Part shown: piece after piece, positions 19,692 to 27,309 of the stretch
Numbering within the stretch: the stretch's first letter is position 1
Layout of the letters: every line of letters begins with the position of its first letter
Assembly (NCBI GenBank): GCA_002690925.1
Contig: NZGD01000121.1
Location: forward strand, 1 to 53,383
Direction of reading: 5' to 3'
DNA length: 53,383 nucleotides
From: Rhodopirellula sp.
GTDB lineage: Bacteria > Planctomycetota > Planctomycetia > Pirellulales > Pirellulaceae
The notes under the pieces: generated by a model
Told to the model about the DNA's origin: nothing
Database searches by the model: none
What the model saw: the letters and a program-made list of their open reading frames with translations, nothing else
Position numbers and translations under genes: made by a program

Positions 19692-21206
19692 TCAACGTAC
19701 AAGTTTTCGCGTGCTTTCGTCATCGTTCATGGGTGACTGCCACGGAATTTGTCCACCCTGTTGCACGTGTGCCTGGAGACGGCGGCTTAGTTCTCGGACT
19801 TTTTTTGGTAGCTTTTTGGCCAGGTTTGTGCTCTCGGCGGGGTCTGCCACGAGGTCGAAGAGCTCGAACTGCTTGGTCGGCAAGTCGTGCACGAGTTTGT
19901 AGCGTCCGTTGAGAAGAGCCTGGCTGGTTAGTCCAGAATAGGATGGGCCGCCTTCGCGGCGGACGAAGTAGATTTCCCGGGCTGGCCACAAATTGCTGCC
20001 GTTGGCATCCAGTGGCTGTTTGATCAGCGGTAATAGGGACTGGCCATCGATTCCACTGGCAACTTCGATGCCTGCCAAGTCAACGATGGTTGGGAAAAAA
20101 TCTGCCGTGCAGCAAACGGTGTGGCTTGTGGCACCAGGCTTCGTTTGGTGCGGCACTCGGATGCATCCGGGAATTCTAAGTCCACCCTCGTACATCTGTT
20201 GCTTTTCACCTCGCAGGGGACCATTGTTGGCACCCACGTTTGCTTGACCCCCGTTGTCGCTGGTGAACACGATAACAGTATTTTCGTACTGTTCGGATTC
20301 CTTCAAAGCATTCAGCACGTGGCCAATGCCGGCATCCATGTGCTCGATCAATGCCACAATTTTTGCACGTTTGTCACTGATAGCCGTGTCGCGGTTCGAT
20401 TGTTCACGAGCTTTGACCTTTTCATACCAGTCTTGAGGCGGTTGGATCGGCGTGTGAGGCGCGTTGTAGGCGAGGTAAAGAAACCACGGTTTCTCCTTCT
20501 GATTAGGCTCAGTTGCAGACGAGGCAACACTGGTATCCCTGGTCACTTCCTTTTCTGTCGCTTCTTTTTCCGCATGTCGATTGATGTATTCGACTGCCCA
20601 TTGAGTAAATAGATCGGTTGCATGGCCCTTGGGATCTATTTCTTCGCGGTCGGCACGCATGTAGTTGATGTCATGGCGGCGATGAGTGTAATAATCGTCC
20701 ATCATGTCACCGAGATACCCCCGGAAGTGGTCAAAGCCCTGGCTCAATGGATGCGTTGCAGGTGAAAGACCCAGGTGCCACTTCCCAATGGCGATTGTTT
20801 TGTAGCCATTTTCCTGTAGTTGATGTGGTAGCGTCTTGGTGAAAGGTTGGTAGTAACCCCAGTTGTTTTCACGGTGCGTGCGAATCACACCCGGAACACC
20901 AACGCGGTCCGGATAGCAGCCTGTGAGTACTGAAGCTCGAGTGGGTGAGCAGACGGGGCAATTCGCGTACAGGCTCCCAAGTTTCAAGGATTCGGAATAC
21001 AGCTGATCTAGGTTTGGTGTTTGCATGTCCTCGCTGCCGAGACAGGACAGATCTGCAAAACCAAGGTCATCGACGATGACCAGCAATACATTGAGCTTTT
21101 TCGAAGGGGGAATGGTTTCAGCAGATGAAGTCTTTACCAACCACATCGCAAAAAAGCATAGGCAGGGGACTGAGAGGCGATTTTTCAGAAGAGTGAGAGA
21201 AAGCAT
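19692..21206 (-). CDS. Type I sulfatase, exported
   Basis: A 504-residue sulfatase of the alkaline phosphatase superfamily with an N-terminal signal peptide (FFAMWLVKTSSA). Metal ligands DD lie near residues 46-47 (LLVIVDDLG). The formylglycine motif CSPTR (Cys86) will need maturation by a formylglycine-generating enzyme. AIGKWHLG, PHTPIQPP and TSDNGG follow in the usual order. It probably acts in the periplasm on sulfated polysaccharides. This is inferred from the abundance of such enzymes in marine planctomycetes. The specific sugar is unknown. It is divergent from the Ser/Thr kinase gene. Confidence 0.93.
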   Translation of the reverse strand: MLSLTLLKNRLSVPCLCFFAMWLVKTSSAETIPPSKKLNVLLVIVDDLGFADLSCLGSEDMQTPNLDQLYSESLKLGSLYANCPVCSPTRASVLTGCYPDRVGVPGVIRTHRENNWGYYQPFTKTLPHQLQENGYKTIAIGKWHLGLSPATHPLSQGFDHFRGYLGDMMDDYYTHRRHDINYMRADREEIDPKGHATDLFTQWAVEYINRHAEKEATEKEVTRDTSVASSATEPNQKEKPWFLYLAYNAPHTPIQPPQDWYEKVKAREQSNRDTAISDKRAKIVALIEHMDAGIGHVLNALKESEQYENTVIVFTSDNGGQANVGANNGPLRGEKQQMYEGGLRIPGCIRVPHQTKPGATSHTVCCTADFFPTIVDLAGIEVASGIDGQSLLPLIKQPLDANGSNLWPAREIYFVRREGGPSYSGLTSQALLNGRYKLVHDLPTKQFELFDLVADPAESTNLAKKLPKKVRELSRRLQAHVQQGGQIPWQSPMNDDESTRKLVR

Positions 21207-21473
21207 TAATCGGTGATAGGTGGAGTGAATCGGATTGTGTCGATCAGGAGGCTACTATCGTAACGTGACAGAGCATCGTTTTGTTGACCAAAGAAGTGTG
21301 GCAAACTAGACTAAGAGGTAGCTTTTCTTGGGGTTTGGTAAACCTTTGGCACAGTAACATGCGCACGTAGCGTCTTGCTGCCTCTCACGATTTTGCGACG
21401 GCGAGCTTTGCAAAATGTGGGCTAAGCCATTGGCACGAGCCAGACCCAACGCTTTCACAAGCCACTGATCATC
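21207..21473 (+). promoter_or_regulatory. Divergent promoter region between sulfatase and kinase
   Basis: 267 bases between two divergent genes. No gene is visible. A short inverted repeat GGTTTGGTAAACC is present near 21332-21344. Promoters for both genes must lie here, but I could not assign -35/-10 boxes with confidence. Two TGGCAC sequences do not have proper sigma-54 spacing. Confidence 0.4.
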
Positions 21474-24239
21474 ATGCCATCGGAAGACCCGATTCGAATC
21501 GATGCGTCGACGGTCCACCGTGCGGTACCTTCAAGTTCCGCGCGAGATGACCTGTCTGGAGGTGAGACGCTGGGAAAAGATAAGGCTGCGGAATCCTCCG
21601 AAGAGTCTTCGCCGGTGGAGGGGAAACCGAACGCTGAGGAGATTTCAGAAGCTAACACGGTGATTCGGGGATCTTCACGTGTTGAAAAATCCAAACCAGC
21701 CGCGGATATCATCGACCGAACTCCGGCTGCAGTCACGAAAGGCCTGCTGGGAGCACAGTTGAATCATTTCCACCTCGAAGCCTTCATTGGCGGCGGTGGA
21801 ATGGGAGCCGTCTTCAAAGGCCACGATGAGCAGTTGGACCGAACCGTTGCCATCAAAGTGATTCCTTTTGTTGGTGATGATCCCGATCTGCAGAGACGGT
21901 TTCGAAATGAGGCACAAAGCGCGGCGAAGTTGGATCATCCTAGAATCGCCAGAGTATTTGATGTGGGGAGCCATGGCGATTGGCACTACATCGTTTTCGA
22001 ATATATCGAAGGTACGAATATTCGTGATCTGGTCACTCGCGATGCTGTGCTACCAATTGACGATGCGGTGTTTTATACGTGTGAATTAGCAGATGCTCTC
22101 CAGCACGCAGCGGACCGAGGAATCGTACACCGGGATATCAAACCGTCCAATATTTTGATCGGCCAAGACAACAAGATCAAACTGGTTGATATGGGGTTGG
22201 CTCGGTCAGAGAATCTTGACCTCAGCGAAGACATGACTGCCAGTGGGGTCACGCTTGGCACGTTTGACTATATATCGCCAGAGCAGGCGAAAGACCCGCG
22301 TGACGCTGATCTAAGAAGTGATATTTATTCACTAGGCTGCACGCTCTATTTCATGTTGACAGGAAGCCCTCCCTATCCCGGGGGCACTATGCTGCAGAAA
22401 CTCCTGAGTCATGGGAATGCTCCACCGCCTGATGCACGCGTCTTGCGTCCTGAGGTAAGTGATCACATCGTTGCCGTGATTCGAAAGATGTTGGCCAAGA
22501 ATCCCGACGACCGTTATCAGACCGGATTTGATTTAGTTGCTGATCTCCGTGAAGTCGCGGTGCGTGATGGCTTATCGCGTTCTCAAGCGTTGAATCCTGT
22601 TTCGACGCCTCAGCCAAATTTGGTGGGGTTGTGGTTGGAAAAACACGTTCCATGGATCGCGGCTGTCTTACTCTTGTTTGTGATTGCTGGGTGGTTGCAG
22701 TTCCAGTCTGCGACGTCAAGAGATTCTGTGGTTGTCCCACCCACGGCCGACGTTCTGGAGGTTGGAAATGTAAAACCAGTGACCAAGACGAGTCTGCCAA
22801 CGACACGTAATCCTCGAGACTCGGGGTTTTTGCCCGATTCTGATTCTGATTGGGATTTGGGAACAGGGACTGGTCGCTCTGCACGGGACGAATTCCCGTG
22901 GGCACTCGAGGAACAGGGCAATGATTTAACCGAGCAAGATGAGCCGAGCTTTACGCCCGTTCCGCTGCAAGGGGAACCTGCCGAACGCGATACGCGGTTG
23001 GACCGTGGCACGTCCGGTCGTATCGAACCAACCGCAGATGAGATTGCAAACCAAGTCGTGCCTCAAGTCATTCGGATTGTCTCGGCACCTGATGCCGATT
23101 CAGGATCTGGCGGCGTGTTGATTGCTACAACACTTCAAGATGCTTTGGTGATGGCGAGGGACAATGATGTCAATGTGATCGAGATCGCAATTCCAGAAAT
23201 TGTAAGTGAACCGGTTGATTTACAGGTAGAAGACTTATGGATCAGGTCGACCGTCAGCGGTGGGACCGTCATTCGCTTCGAGGTCGTCAGCGGTATGAAA
23301 AATGCCAGTGAAAGTATGCTTGATGTGGGATCGAGTGATGTGGTGATCGAAGACATCAACTTTGTTTGGCAGGTGCCTGGCGGCCGTGTGTCTGGCGGTT
23401 CTCTGTTTAAAATCAATGAGAACACATTGTTGCGATTGACCGACTGTAGTGTAACGGTCAGTAATCCTAACCTTCGCAACAGTGTTTATGCCTTTGATGT
23501 GATTGCTGATCCAACTTTTTCCGGGGGAGCAGCCGCGGGTGAGCCTGAGGTTCAGATCGAGTTGAACAATGTTGTTGTCAGGGGCGAGATAACAATGTTG
23601 CATATGGATGAGGCGGCTAAGTTGGGCTTGGATTGGGATAACGGTTTACTGGCGGTGTCTGGGACCATGATCGAAACGGGCGGAACGCAGACTGAAAATA
23701 TTGGGAGTGATGGACGCATTAATCTGGAGTTTTGGCGAGTTACTGTGCATGCATCTGCTGGAATTTTTCGGATGAGTGCCGCGGCCAATACCCCCTACCC
23801 TGCGATGGTTGATCGCCAAGCAAGACAAAGCGTTTTTATTGTCGATCAGGACCAACCGCATTTCCAGTTTTCTGGATTTTCAAAGCGCTTCCAAGGAGAC
23901 GACTTGGTCCGACTGCGAGGCAGTTCCAACCTGTATCAAGTTGGCCCCGAGTTTCGTGATGTCATGCTCCATGTTGAGTCTGAAGATGGTAACTCGGCGG
24001 TGACACAAATGATGGACCTTGAGGAAAGCCAGCCCGAATGGGTGGTTGAGAAGTCGCCTCGGCGGTCGTCCAATATTTTGAGTATGCCGCGGGAGTGGCC
24101 TCCGGCGGGGCAGCGTGTTCCCACTCTTTATGAACAAACGGATGCCTCACCTCGGGGGTTCACACGTGAGTCCTTGCCGTCTCTGCCTGTATTGAAAAAT
24201 AACGAAAATGAGGGGTTGTCCAGTGAGCGGACGCTTTGA
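21474..24239 (+). CDS. Membrane Ser/Thr protein kinase with large outer domain
   Basis: A 921-residue PknB-type kinase. Residues 1-90 are a Ser/Glu-rich leader. The kinase domain spans about 97-365: IGGGGMGAVFKG (about 106), the invariant Lys in VAIKVIP, HRDIKPSNILI (about 219), DMGLA in place of DFG, and SPEQ in the activation region. One transmembrane helix (WIAAVLLLFVIAGWL, about 394-409) separates it from some 510 outer residues. A disordered acidic linker comes first. Then come strand-rich repeats with turns such as VVIEDINFVW, LLRLTDCSVTVS and VQIELNNVVVRG, which look like a right-handed parallel beta-helix. The kinase would sense or bind something outside the cytoplasm. DMG is, from memory, common in planctomycete kinases. 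Confidence 0.92.
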   Translation: MPSEDPIRIDASTVHRAVPSSSARDDLSGGETLGKDKAAESSEESSPVEGKPNAEEISEANTVIRGSSRVEKSKPAADIIDRTPAAVTKGLLGAQLNHFHLEAFIGGGGMGAVFKGHDEQLDRTVAIKVIPFVGDDPDLQRRFRNEAQSAAKLDHPRIARVFDVGSHGDWHYIVFEYIEGTNIRDLVTRDAVLPIDDAVFYTCELADALQHAADRGIVHRDIKPSNILIGQDNKIKLVDMGLARSENLDLSEDMTASGVTLGTFDYISPEQAKDPRDADLRSDIYSLGCTLYFMLTGSPPYPGGTMLQKLLSHGNAPPPDARVLRPEVSDHIVAVIRKMLAKNPDDRYQTGFDLVADLREVAVRDGLSRSQALNPVSTPQPNLVGLWLEKHVPWIAAVLLLFVIAGWLQFQSATSRDSVVVPPTADVLEVGNVKPVTKTSLPTTRNPRDSGFLPDSDSDWDLGTGTGRSARDEFPWALEEQGNDLTEQDEPSFTPVPLQGEPAERDTRLDRGTSGRIEPTADEIANQVVPQVIRIVSAPDADSGSGGVLIATTLQDALVMARDNDVNVIEIAIPEIVSEPVDLQVEDLWIRSTVSGGTVIRFEVVSGMKNASESMLDVGSSDVVIEDINFVWQVPGGRVSGGSLFKINENTLLRLTDCSVTVSNPNLRNSVYAFDVIADPTFSGGAAAGEPEVQIELNNVVVRGEITMLHMDEAAKLGLDWDNGLLAVSGTMIETGGTQTENIGSDGRINLEFWRVTVHASAGIFRMSAAANTPYPAMVDRQARQSVFIVDQDQPHFQFSGFSKRFQGDDLVRLRGSSNLYQVGPEFRDVMLHVESEDGNSAVTQMMDLEESQPEWVVEKSPRRSSNILSMPREWPPAGQRVPTLYEQTDASPRGFTRESLPSLPVLKNNENEGLSSERTL

Positions 24240-24430
24240 AAGTGCCGAAATTAGCTTGTAATTGAAGTTGGGATTTGACAATCGGCGACTTCTTAGACTT
24301 AATTGTAGTGGCAGGAAAGTTGTTTTCTGTCGCATAACGTCCCACCTAAGCCCGTCCCCGCAGCATTTCCTGAGCCGGAAAGAGTTGTTTGAGTAGCACG
24401 GGATTATCAGCAACCTTCGGAGAAGATTGA

Positions 24431-24823
24431 ATGAAACGATTGGCAATTCTTTTTGCGTGCCTCATGTTGGCGACCCCTGCCATGGCGATTAGCGAATTTG
24501 GTAAGCAGTGGAAAAATGAGTTCCTCGGTGGTGAGGATGTGGATGCGGATTTCAAGCGGGCGGGGCGAAAAGCCGGCTGCTATGTCTGTCATGTGAAAGG
24601 TGAAGACAAGAAAAAAGTACGTAACGAGTATGGCAATGCGGTCCACAAATTGCTGAAAGCTGAAGACTTCTCAAAGGAGTACGTGAAGGCAAACCCGGAA
24701 GAAGCAAAGAAGAAGATTTTGGAAGGCTTCAAGAAAGCTGGTGAAGCCAAGAGTAAAGACGGCAAGACTTTCACTGACAAAATCAAGAACAACGAACTAC
24801 CTGCTACTGACGCAGGCCTGTAG
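24431..24823 (+). CDS. Small exported CxxCH (haem c type) protein
   Basis: A 130-residue protein with a clean signal peptide (MKRLAILFACLMLATPAMA). One CYVCH motif at about residues 55-59 fits covalent haem c attachment. The mature protein is very Lys/Glu/Asp-rich and helical. There is no Met after the motif to serve as distal ligand, but a His in NAVHKLL could. It may be a bis-His cytochrome or a small c-type protein with another role; without haem data this remains inference. GGAGAAG precedes the start with good spacing. A strong terminator follows at 24861. Confidence 0.75.
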   Translation: MKRLAILFACLMLATPAMAISEFGKQWKNEFLGGEDVDADFKRAGRKAGCYVCHVKGEDKKKVRNEYGNAVHKLLKAEDFSKEYVKANPEEAKKKILEGFKKAGEAKSKDGKTFTDKIKNNELPATDAGL

Positions 24824-24860
24824 GGAACTGAACTCTACGCACTCATTCGGTAATGTTGCG

Positions 24861-24899
24861 AACCGCTTGTCAACCGAAATCTTGGCAAGCGGTTTTTTT
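24861..24899 (+). terminator. Rho-independent terminator
   Basis: AACCGCTTGTCAA (24861-24873) pairs with TTGGCAAGCGGTT (24882-24894), a 13-bp stem with one mismatch or wobble. The loop is eight bases, and the second arm runs into a seven-T tract. This is the most textbook terminator in the window. It separates the CxxCH gene from the DUF1080 gene. Confidence 0.9.
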
Positions 24900-24962
24900 G
24901 CGCGTCGTGAGCTTTTACTTTCGGCGTTGAAAACCCGCCCTCAAATTCATCCCTTTCATTGA

Positions 24963-25613
24963 ATGACTATGAACTCCAAATTTAAAACCGCCCTTGCTTG
25001 TTTGCTGCTGTTCACATGTGGCCAAATCACTGTAAATGGGCAGGATTCCAAAGACGGCTTTGTGCCCCTGTTTGACGGAAAGTCGCTCAACGGCTGGAAA
25101 GTTGCTGAAGAGAATCCACAAAGTTGGAAAGTTGTTGACGGCCAGTTGGTCTGCGAAGGTCCGCGCTGCCACCTTTTCTATGCTGGCAAACTCGCCCCCT
25201 TCAAGAACTTCCACTTTATCGCCGAGGTGAAGACCACGCCGGGCAGCAATGCGGGGATCTACTTTCATACCAAGTATCAAGCCACCGATTGGCCAAGGCA
25301 AGGTTTCGAATGCCAGGTAAACGTGTCGCATAAAGACCCAAAAAAGACAAGCAGCCTGTACGCCGTTGATAACGTTGCTGATCCCGGGGTGAAGGATAAC
25401 GAATGGTATACTCAGGAGATTATCGTTAAAGGCAAGAATGTTGTTCTTAAGGTCAATGGCAAGACCATGGTCAACTACACCGAAGCAGAAGGTCAGGCTC
25501 CCGCAAGTAAGCAATTCGAACGGTTGCTCGGTAAAGGCACTTTCGCGCTGCAGGCTCATGACCCAAACAGCAAAGTCTATTTCAAGAACTTGCGAGTTAA
25601 GAAACTCGACTGA
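24963..25613 (+). CDS. Secreted DUF1080 (3-keto-disaccharide hydrolase-like) protein
   Basis: A 216-residue protein with a signal peptide (KTALACLLLFTCGQITVNGQ) and a single DUF1080 concanavalin-like domain. Typical signatures are FVPLFDGKSLNGWKV at the front, then GPRCHLFYAG, NAGIYFHTKY, GFECQVNVSH and FALQAHDPNSKVYFKNLRVK at the end. Such proteins are highly expanded in planctomycetes and are linked with sugar binding or 3-keto-glycoside hydrolysis outside the cytoplasm. The substrate is unknown. Two ATG codons occur close together at 24963 and 24969; the first was used. Confidence 0.9.
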   Translation: MTMNSKFKTALACLLLFTCGQITVNGQDSKDGFVPLFDGKSLNGWKVAEENPQSWKVVDGQLVCEGPRCHLFYAGKLAPFKNFHFIAEVKTTPGSNAGIYFHTKYQATDWPRQGFECQVNVSHKDPKKTSSLYAVDNVADPGVKDNEWYTQEIIVKGKNVVLKVNGKTMVNYTEAEGQAPASKQFERLLGKGTFALQAHDPNSKVYFKNLRVKKLD

Positions 25614-25641
25614 AAAGCAAAGTGAATGCTTGTTTCATAAA

Positions 25642-25665
25642 GGCAGGGTTGCTCACAACCTTGCC
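25642..25665 (+). terminator. 10-bp stem, tetraloop hairpin
   Basis: GGCAGGGTTG (25642-25651) pairs with CAACCTTGCC (25656-25665) around CTCA, with one G-U pair. It lies 28 bases after the DUF1080 stop. No T tract follows. Confidence 0.5.
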
Positions 25666-25739
25666 ACCAAGCCTCGAGGTCAGAATGGGCTGCAGCATCC
25701 CGATGATGAATGGGGATGTGCGTGCCCGCGCGGGATTCC

Positions 25740-25768
25740 GGTCCGGAGTTCCTCTTTGAACTCCGACC
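25740..25768. terminator. 11-bp bulged hairpin between convergent genes
   Basis: GGT (25740-25742) and CGGAGTTC (25744-25751) pair with GAACTCCG (25758-25765) and ACC (25766-25768), leaving one bulged C and a six-base loop. A moderately T-rich stretch follows on the plus strand. It could serve either gene of the convergent pair. Confidence 0.5.
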
Positions 25769-25830
25769 TCTGCGTGAATTTTGTGTTTGAGTGAGACCGG
25801 TCTGTTTTAGTGATCACCGCATCTTCTGGC

Positions 25831-26367
25831 CTAGCGTCCGAGAAACGCGTTGTACAGTTTTCCCATGGCAGGATTGGCTACCTTCCAGACTCTCAGGCGG
25901 TCGCCAGGTTGCAATGCATAGTCGCTTTCGGGGCGAACAGTACTGCAATCGTCGGACATCCGCACTTCCATCGGCATTCCATTCACTGTGCCAGGTGAAT
26001 ACCGATAAAGCGTTGCGTTAACATGTTCGAGCTTTGCCAAAACTCCGGTTTCCTGCAGCAGGTCACTCACATAGACCGATTGTCCGGCGGCCGGCAGCGG
26101 CATGGTGCGGGCTGGGTTGCTGTCTCCCGCGACCTCAAGGACCACACCATTTTCTGCCTTGGCCTGTCGCACCGCGTAGTAGGCCTTTTCCTGTACGCTG
26201 TGATCTAAATCCAGCGAGGAGTTCATACTGAGATAGTCTGGGTTCGCAGGTCTTTGAAACGCTGTGCCAGGCAAATCGAAAGAGGTGCACCCCGTGAACA
26301 AAAAGCAGGCCAAAATAGCGAAAACGAGGCTTGGTAAGGTACGTTTTTGAGCGTGAATCGGAATCAT
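25831..26367 (-). CDS. Lipoprotein with SLBB-like domain
   Basis: A 178-residue protein. A signal sequence ends in the lipobox LFTGC, so it is a probable lipoprotein with Cys near residue 27. The later part reads SVYVSDLLQETG, then an LYR strand and YALQPGDRLRVWKV. This pattern is typical of SLBB / beta-grasp domains in polysaccharide export proteins. No export genes lie nearby. It is divergent from rpmB and convergent with the DUF1080 gene. The family call rests on pattern only. Confidence 0.7.
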   Translation of the reverse strand: MIPIHAQKRTLPSLVFAILACFLFTGCTSFDLPGTAFQRPANPDYLSMNSSLDLDHSVQEKAYYAVRQAKAENGVVLEVAGDSNPARTMPLPAAGQSVYVSDLLQETGVLAKLEHVNATLYRYSPGTVNGMPMEVRMSDDCSTVRPESDYALQPGDRLRVWKVANPAMGKLYNAFLGR

Positions 26368-26647
26368 TTGAGAGGAATCCGTTGGGATTTGTTGTGCTGG
26401 CGACCTTAGTGTTAAGCTTTTCTGATTAGGCCGACTTTTCCGTCAATCGGCATAATACGGGTGTGTCTTGAGGCGAAACTCGCTTCTTTTGGCAAGATAT
26501 TGATCATGACAGCCAAAGGAAAAAATAAGGTCGGATTGCCTCAGATGACAGAAAACGGGCGATTTCCTGCTTCCCGTTTCTCGACCTGATCTGTATATTG
26601 CCGAGCTTCCAACCAATAGATTTCCGAGAAAAACGACAGAGAATCCG

Positions 26648-26917
26648 ATGGCACGGCAATGTGAAGCGTGTGGTAAGAAAGTCCAAATGGGCAATCGCAT
26701 CGAAACACGCGGTAAAGCCAAGTATTTAGGCGGTGTGGGTACCAAAATCACCGGTATCACTCGACGTAAGTTCGTTCCCAACTTGCAACGAGTCCATGTG
26801 ACCCTGCCAAGCGGTGAGAATAAGTCGATGCGAGTTTGCACTCAGTGCATCCGCAGTGGTGCGGTGCGAAAGACTGTGAAGACCAAGCCATTTGACGTCA
26901 GTGGATCAAAGAAGTAG
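26648..26917 (+). CDS. rpmB: 50S ribosomal protein L28
   Basis: An 89-residue ribosomal protein of the large subunit. It opens MARQCEACGKKVQMGNRI, with the CxxC pair, and has a second pair in CTQC, so it is the zinc-binding (C+) form. The core ITRRKFVPNLQRV is typical. Length fits the family. gatC starts five bases after its stop, so the two are almost surely cotranscribed. The promoter must lie in the 280-base gap upstream (26368-26647), which holds no gene. Confidence 0.95.
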   Translation: MARQCEACGKKVQMGNRIETRGKAKYLGGVGTKITGITRRKFVPNLQRVHVTLPSGENKSMRVCTQCIRSGAVRKTVKTKPFDVSGSKK

Positions 26918-26922
26918 CCACC

Positions 26923-27231
26923 GTGTCGCTCTCCGCCGCTGATGTTCGAAAATTAGCTTTGCTTGCAAGGCTGGATTTATCTGATGATGAGGTCTCTAGC
27001 GTGAGGCCTCAGTTGGATAGCATTCTTGCTTTTGTCGAGCAGTTGTCGGAACTTGACACAACCGATGTCGAGCCGATGACAACAGCGTTGGATGTGGATA
27101 ATCGCTGGCGAGAGGATCGTCAGTTTGCTGGTCTTACCAACCAAGAGGCTTTGGTAAACGCGCCTTTACACAGTGAGGGTTGCTTTCTTGTGCCTTCCGT
27201 TCTGGGAGTTGTGGCCTCCAAAAAAGCGTGA
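26923..27231 (+). CDS. gatC: Aspartyl/glutamyl-tRNA amidotransferase subunit C
   Basis: A 102-residue GatC, the small subunit that holds GatA and GatB together in the enzyme that converts Glu-tRNA(Gln) and Asp-tRNA(Asn) to the amides. The family pattern is clear: VRKLALLARLDLSDDEV, then LDSILAFVEQLSELDTTDVEP. It begins with GTG and no obvious ribosome-binding site, five bases after rpmB, so it is probably translated by coupling. gatA and gatB do not follow, which is unusual compared with gatCAB operons. Confidence 0.93.
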   Translation: MSLSAADVRKLALLARLDLSDDEVSSVRPQLDSILAFVEQLSELDTTDVEPMTTALDVDNRWREDRQFAGLTNQEALVNAPLHSEGCFLVPSVLGVVASKKA

Positions 27232-27309
27232 CCCTCGCACAGGTATGGGGTGTATCACCGAAGGCGATCTGTTCTGAACACAACCATTTAAACTTGTGGC
27301 GAGGGAACG

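Larger units (their letters stand above)
25614..25830. other. Structured gap between convergent genes
   Basis: A 217-base stretch between the convergent DUF1080 and lipoprotein genes. Two good hairpins are listed separately. GCATCCC...GGGATG (about 25694-25718) and a CCCGCGCGGG palindrome lie between them. No gene is seen. The region most simply serves as a bidirectional transcription end. Confidence 0.5.

Noticed and set aside
21354..21365. TGGCAC near the kinase start as a sigma-54 promoter (TTTGGCACAGTAACATGC)
   Set aside because: The GG and GC elements are 11 bases apart, not 10, and the -12 box lacks TT. The second TGGCAC downstream (TTGGCACGAGCC) has no GC at the right place.
24443..24460. 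TTGGCAATTCTTTTTGC as a sigma-54 site
   Set aside because: It lies inside the signal-peptide codons of the CxxCH gene and the spacing is one base too long.
26571..26599. TTCCCG - 17 - TATATT as a promoter for rpmB
   Set aside because: The -10-like box is fair but the -35 matches only three of six positions; not strong enough to list as a feature.
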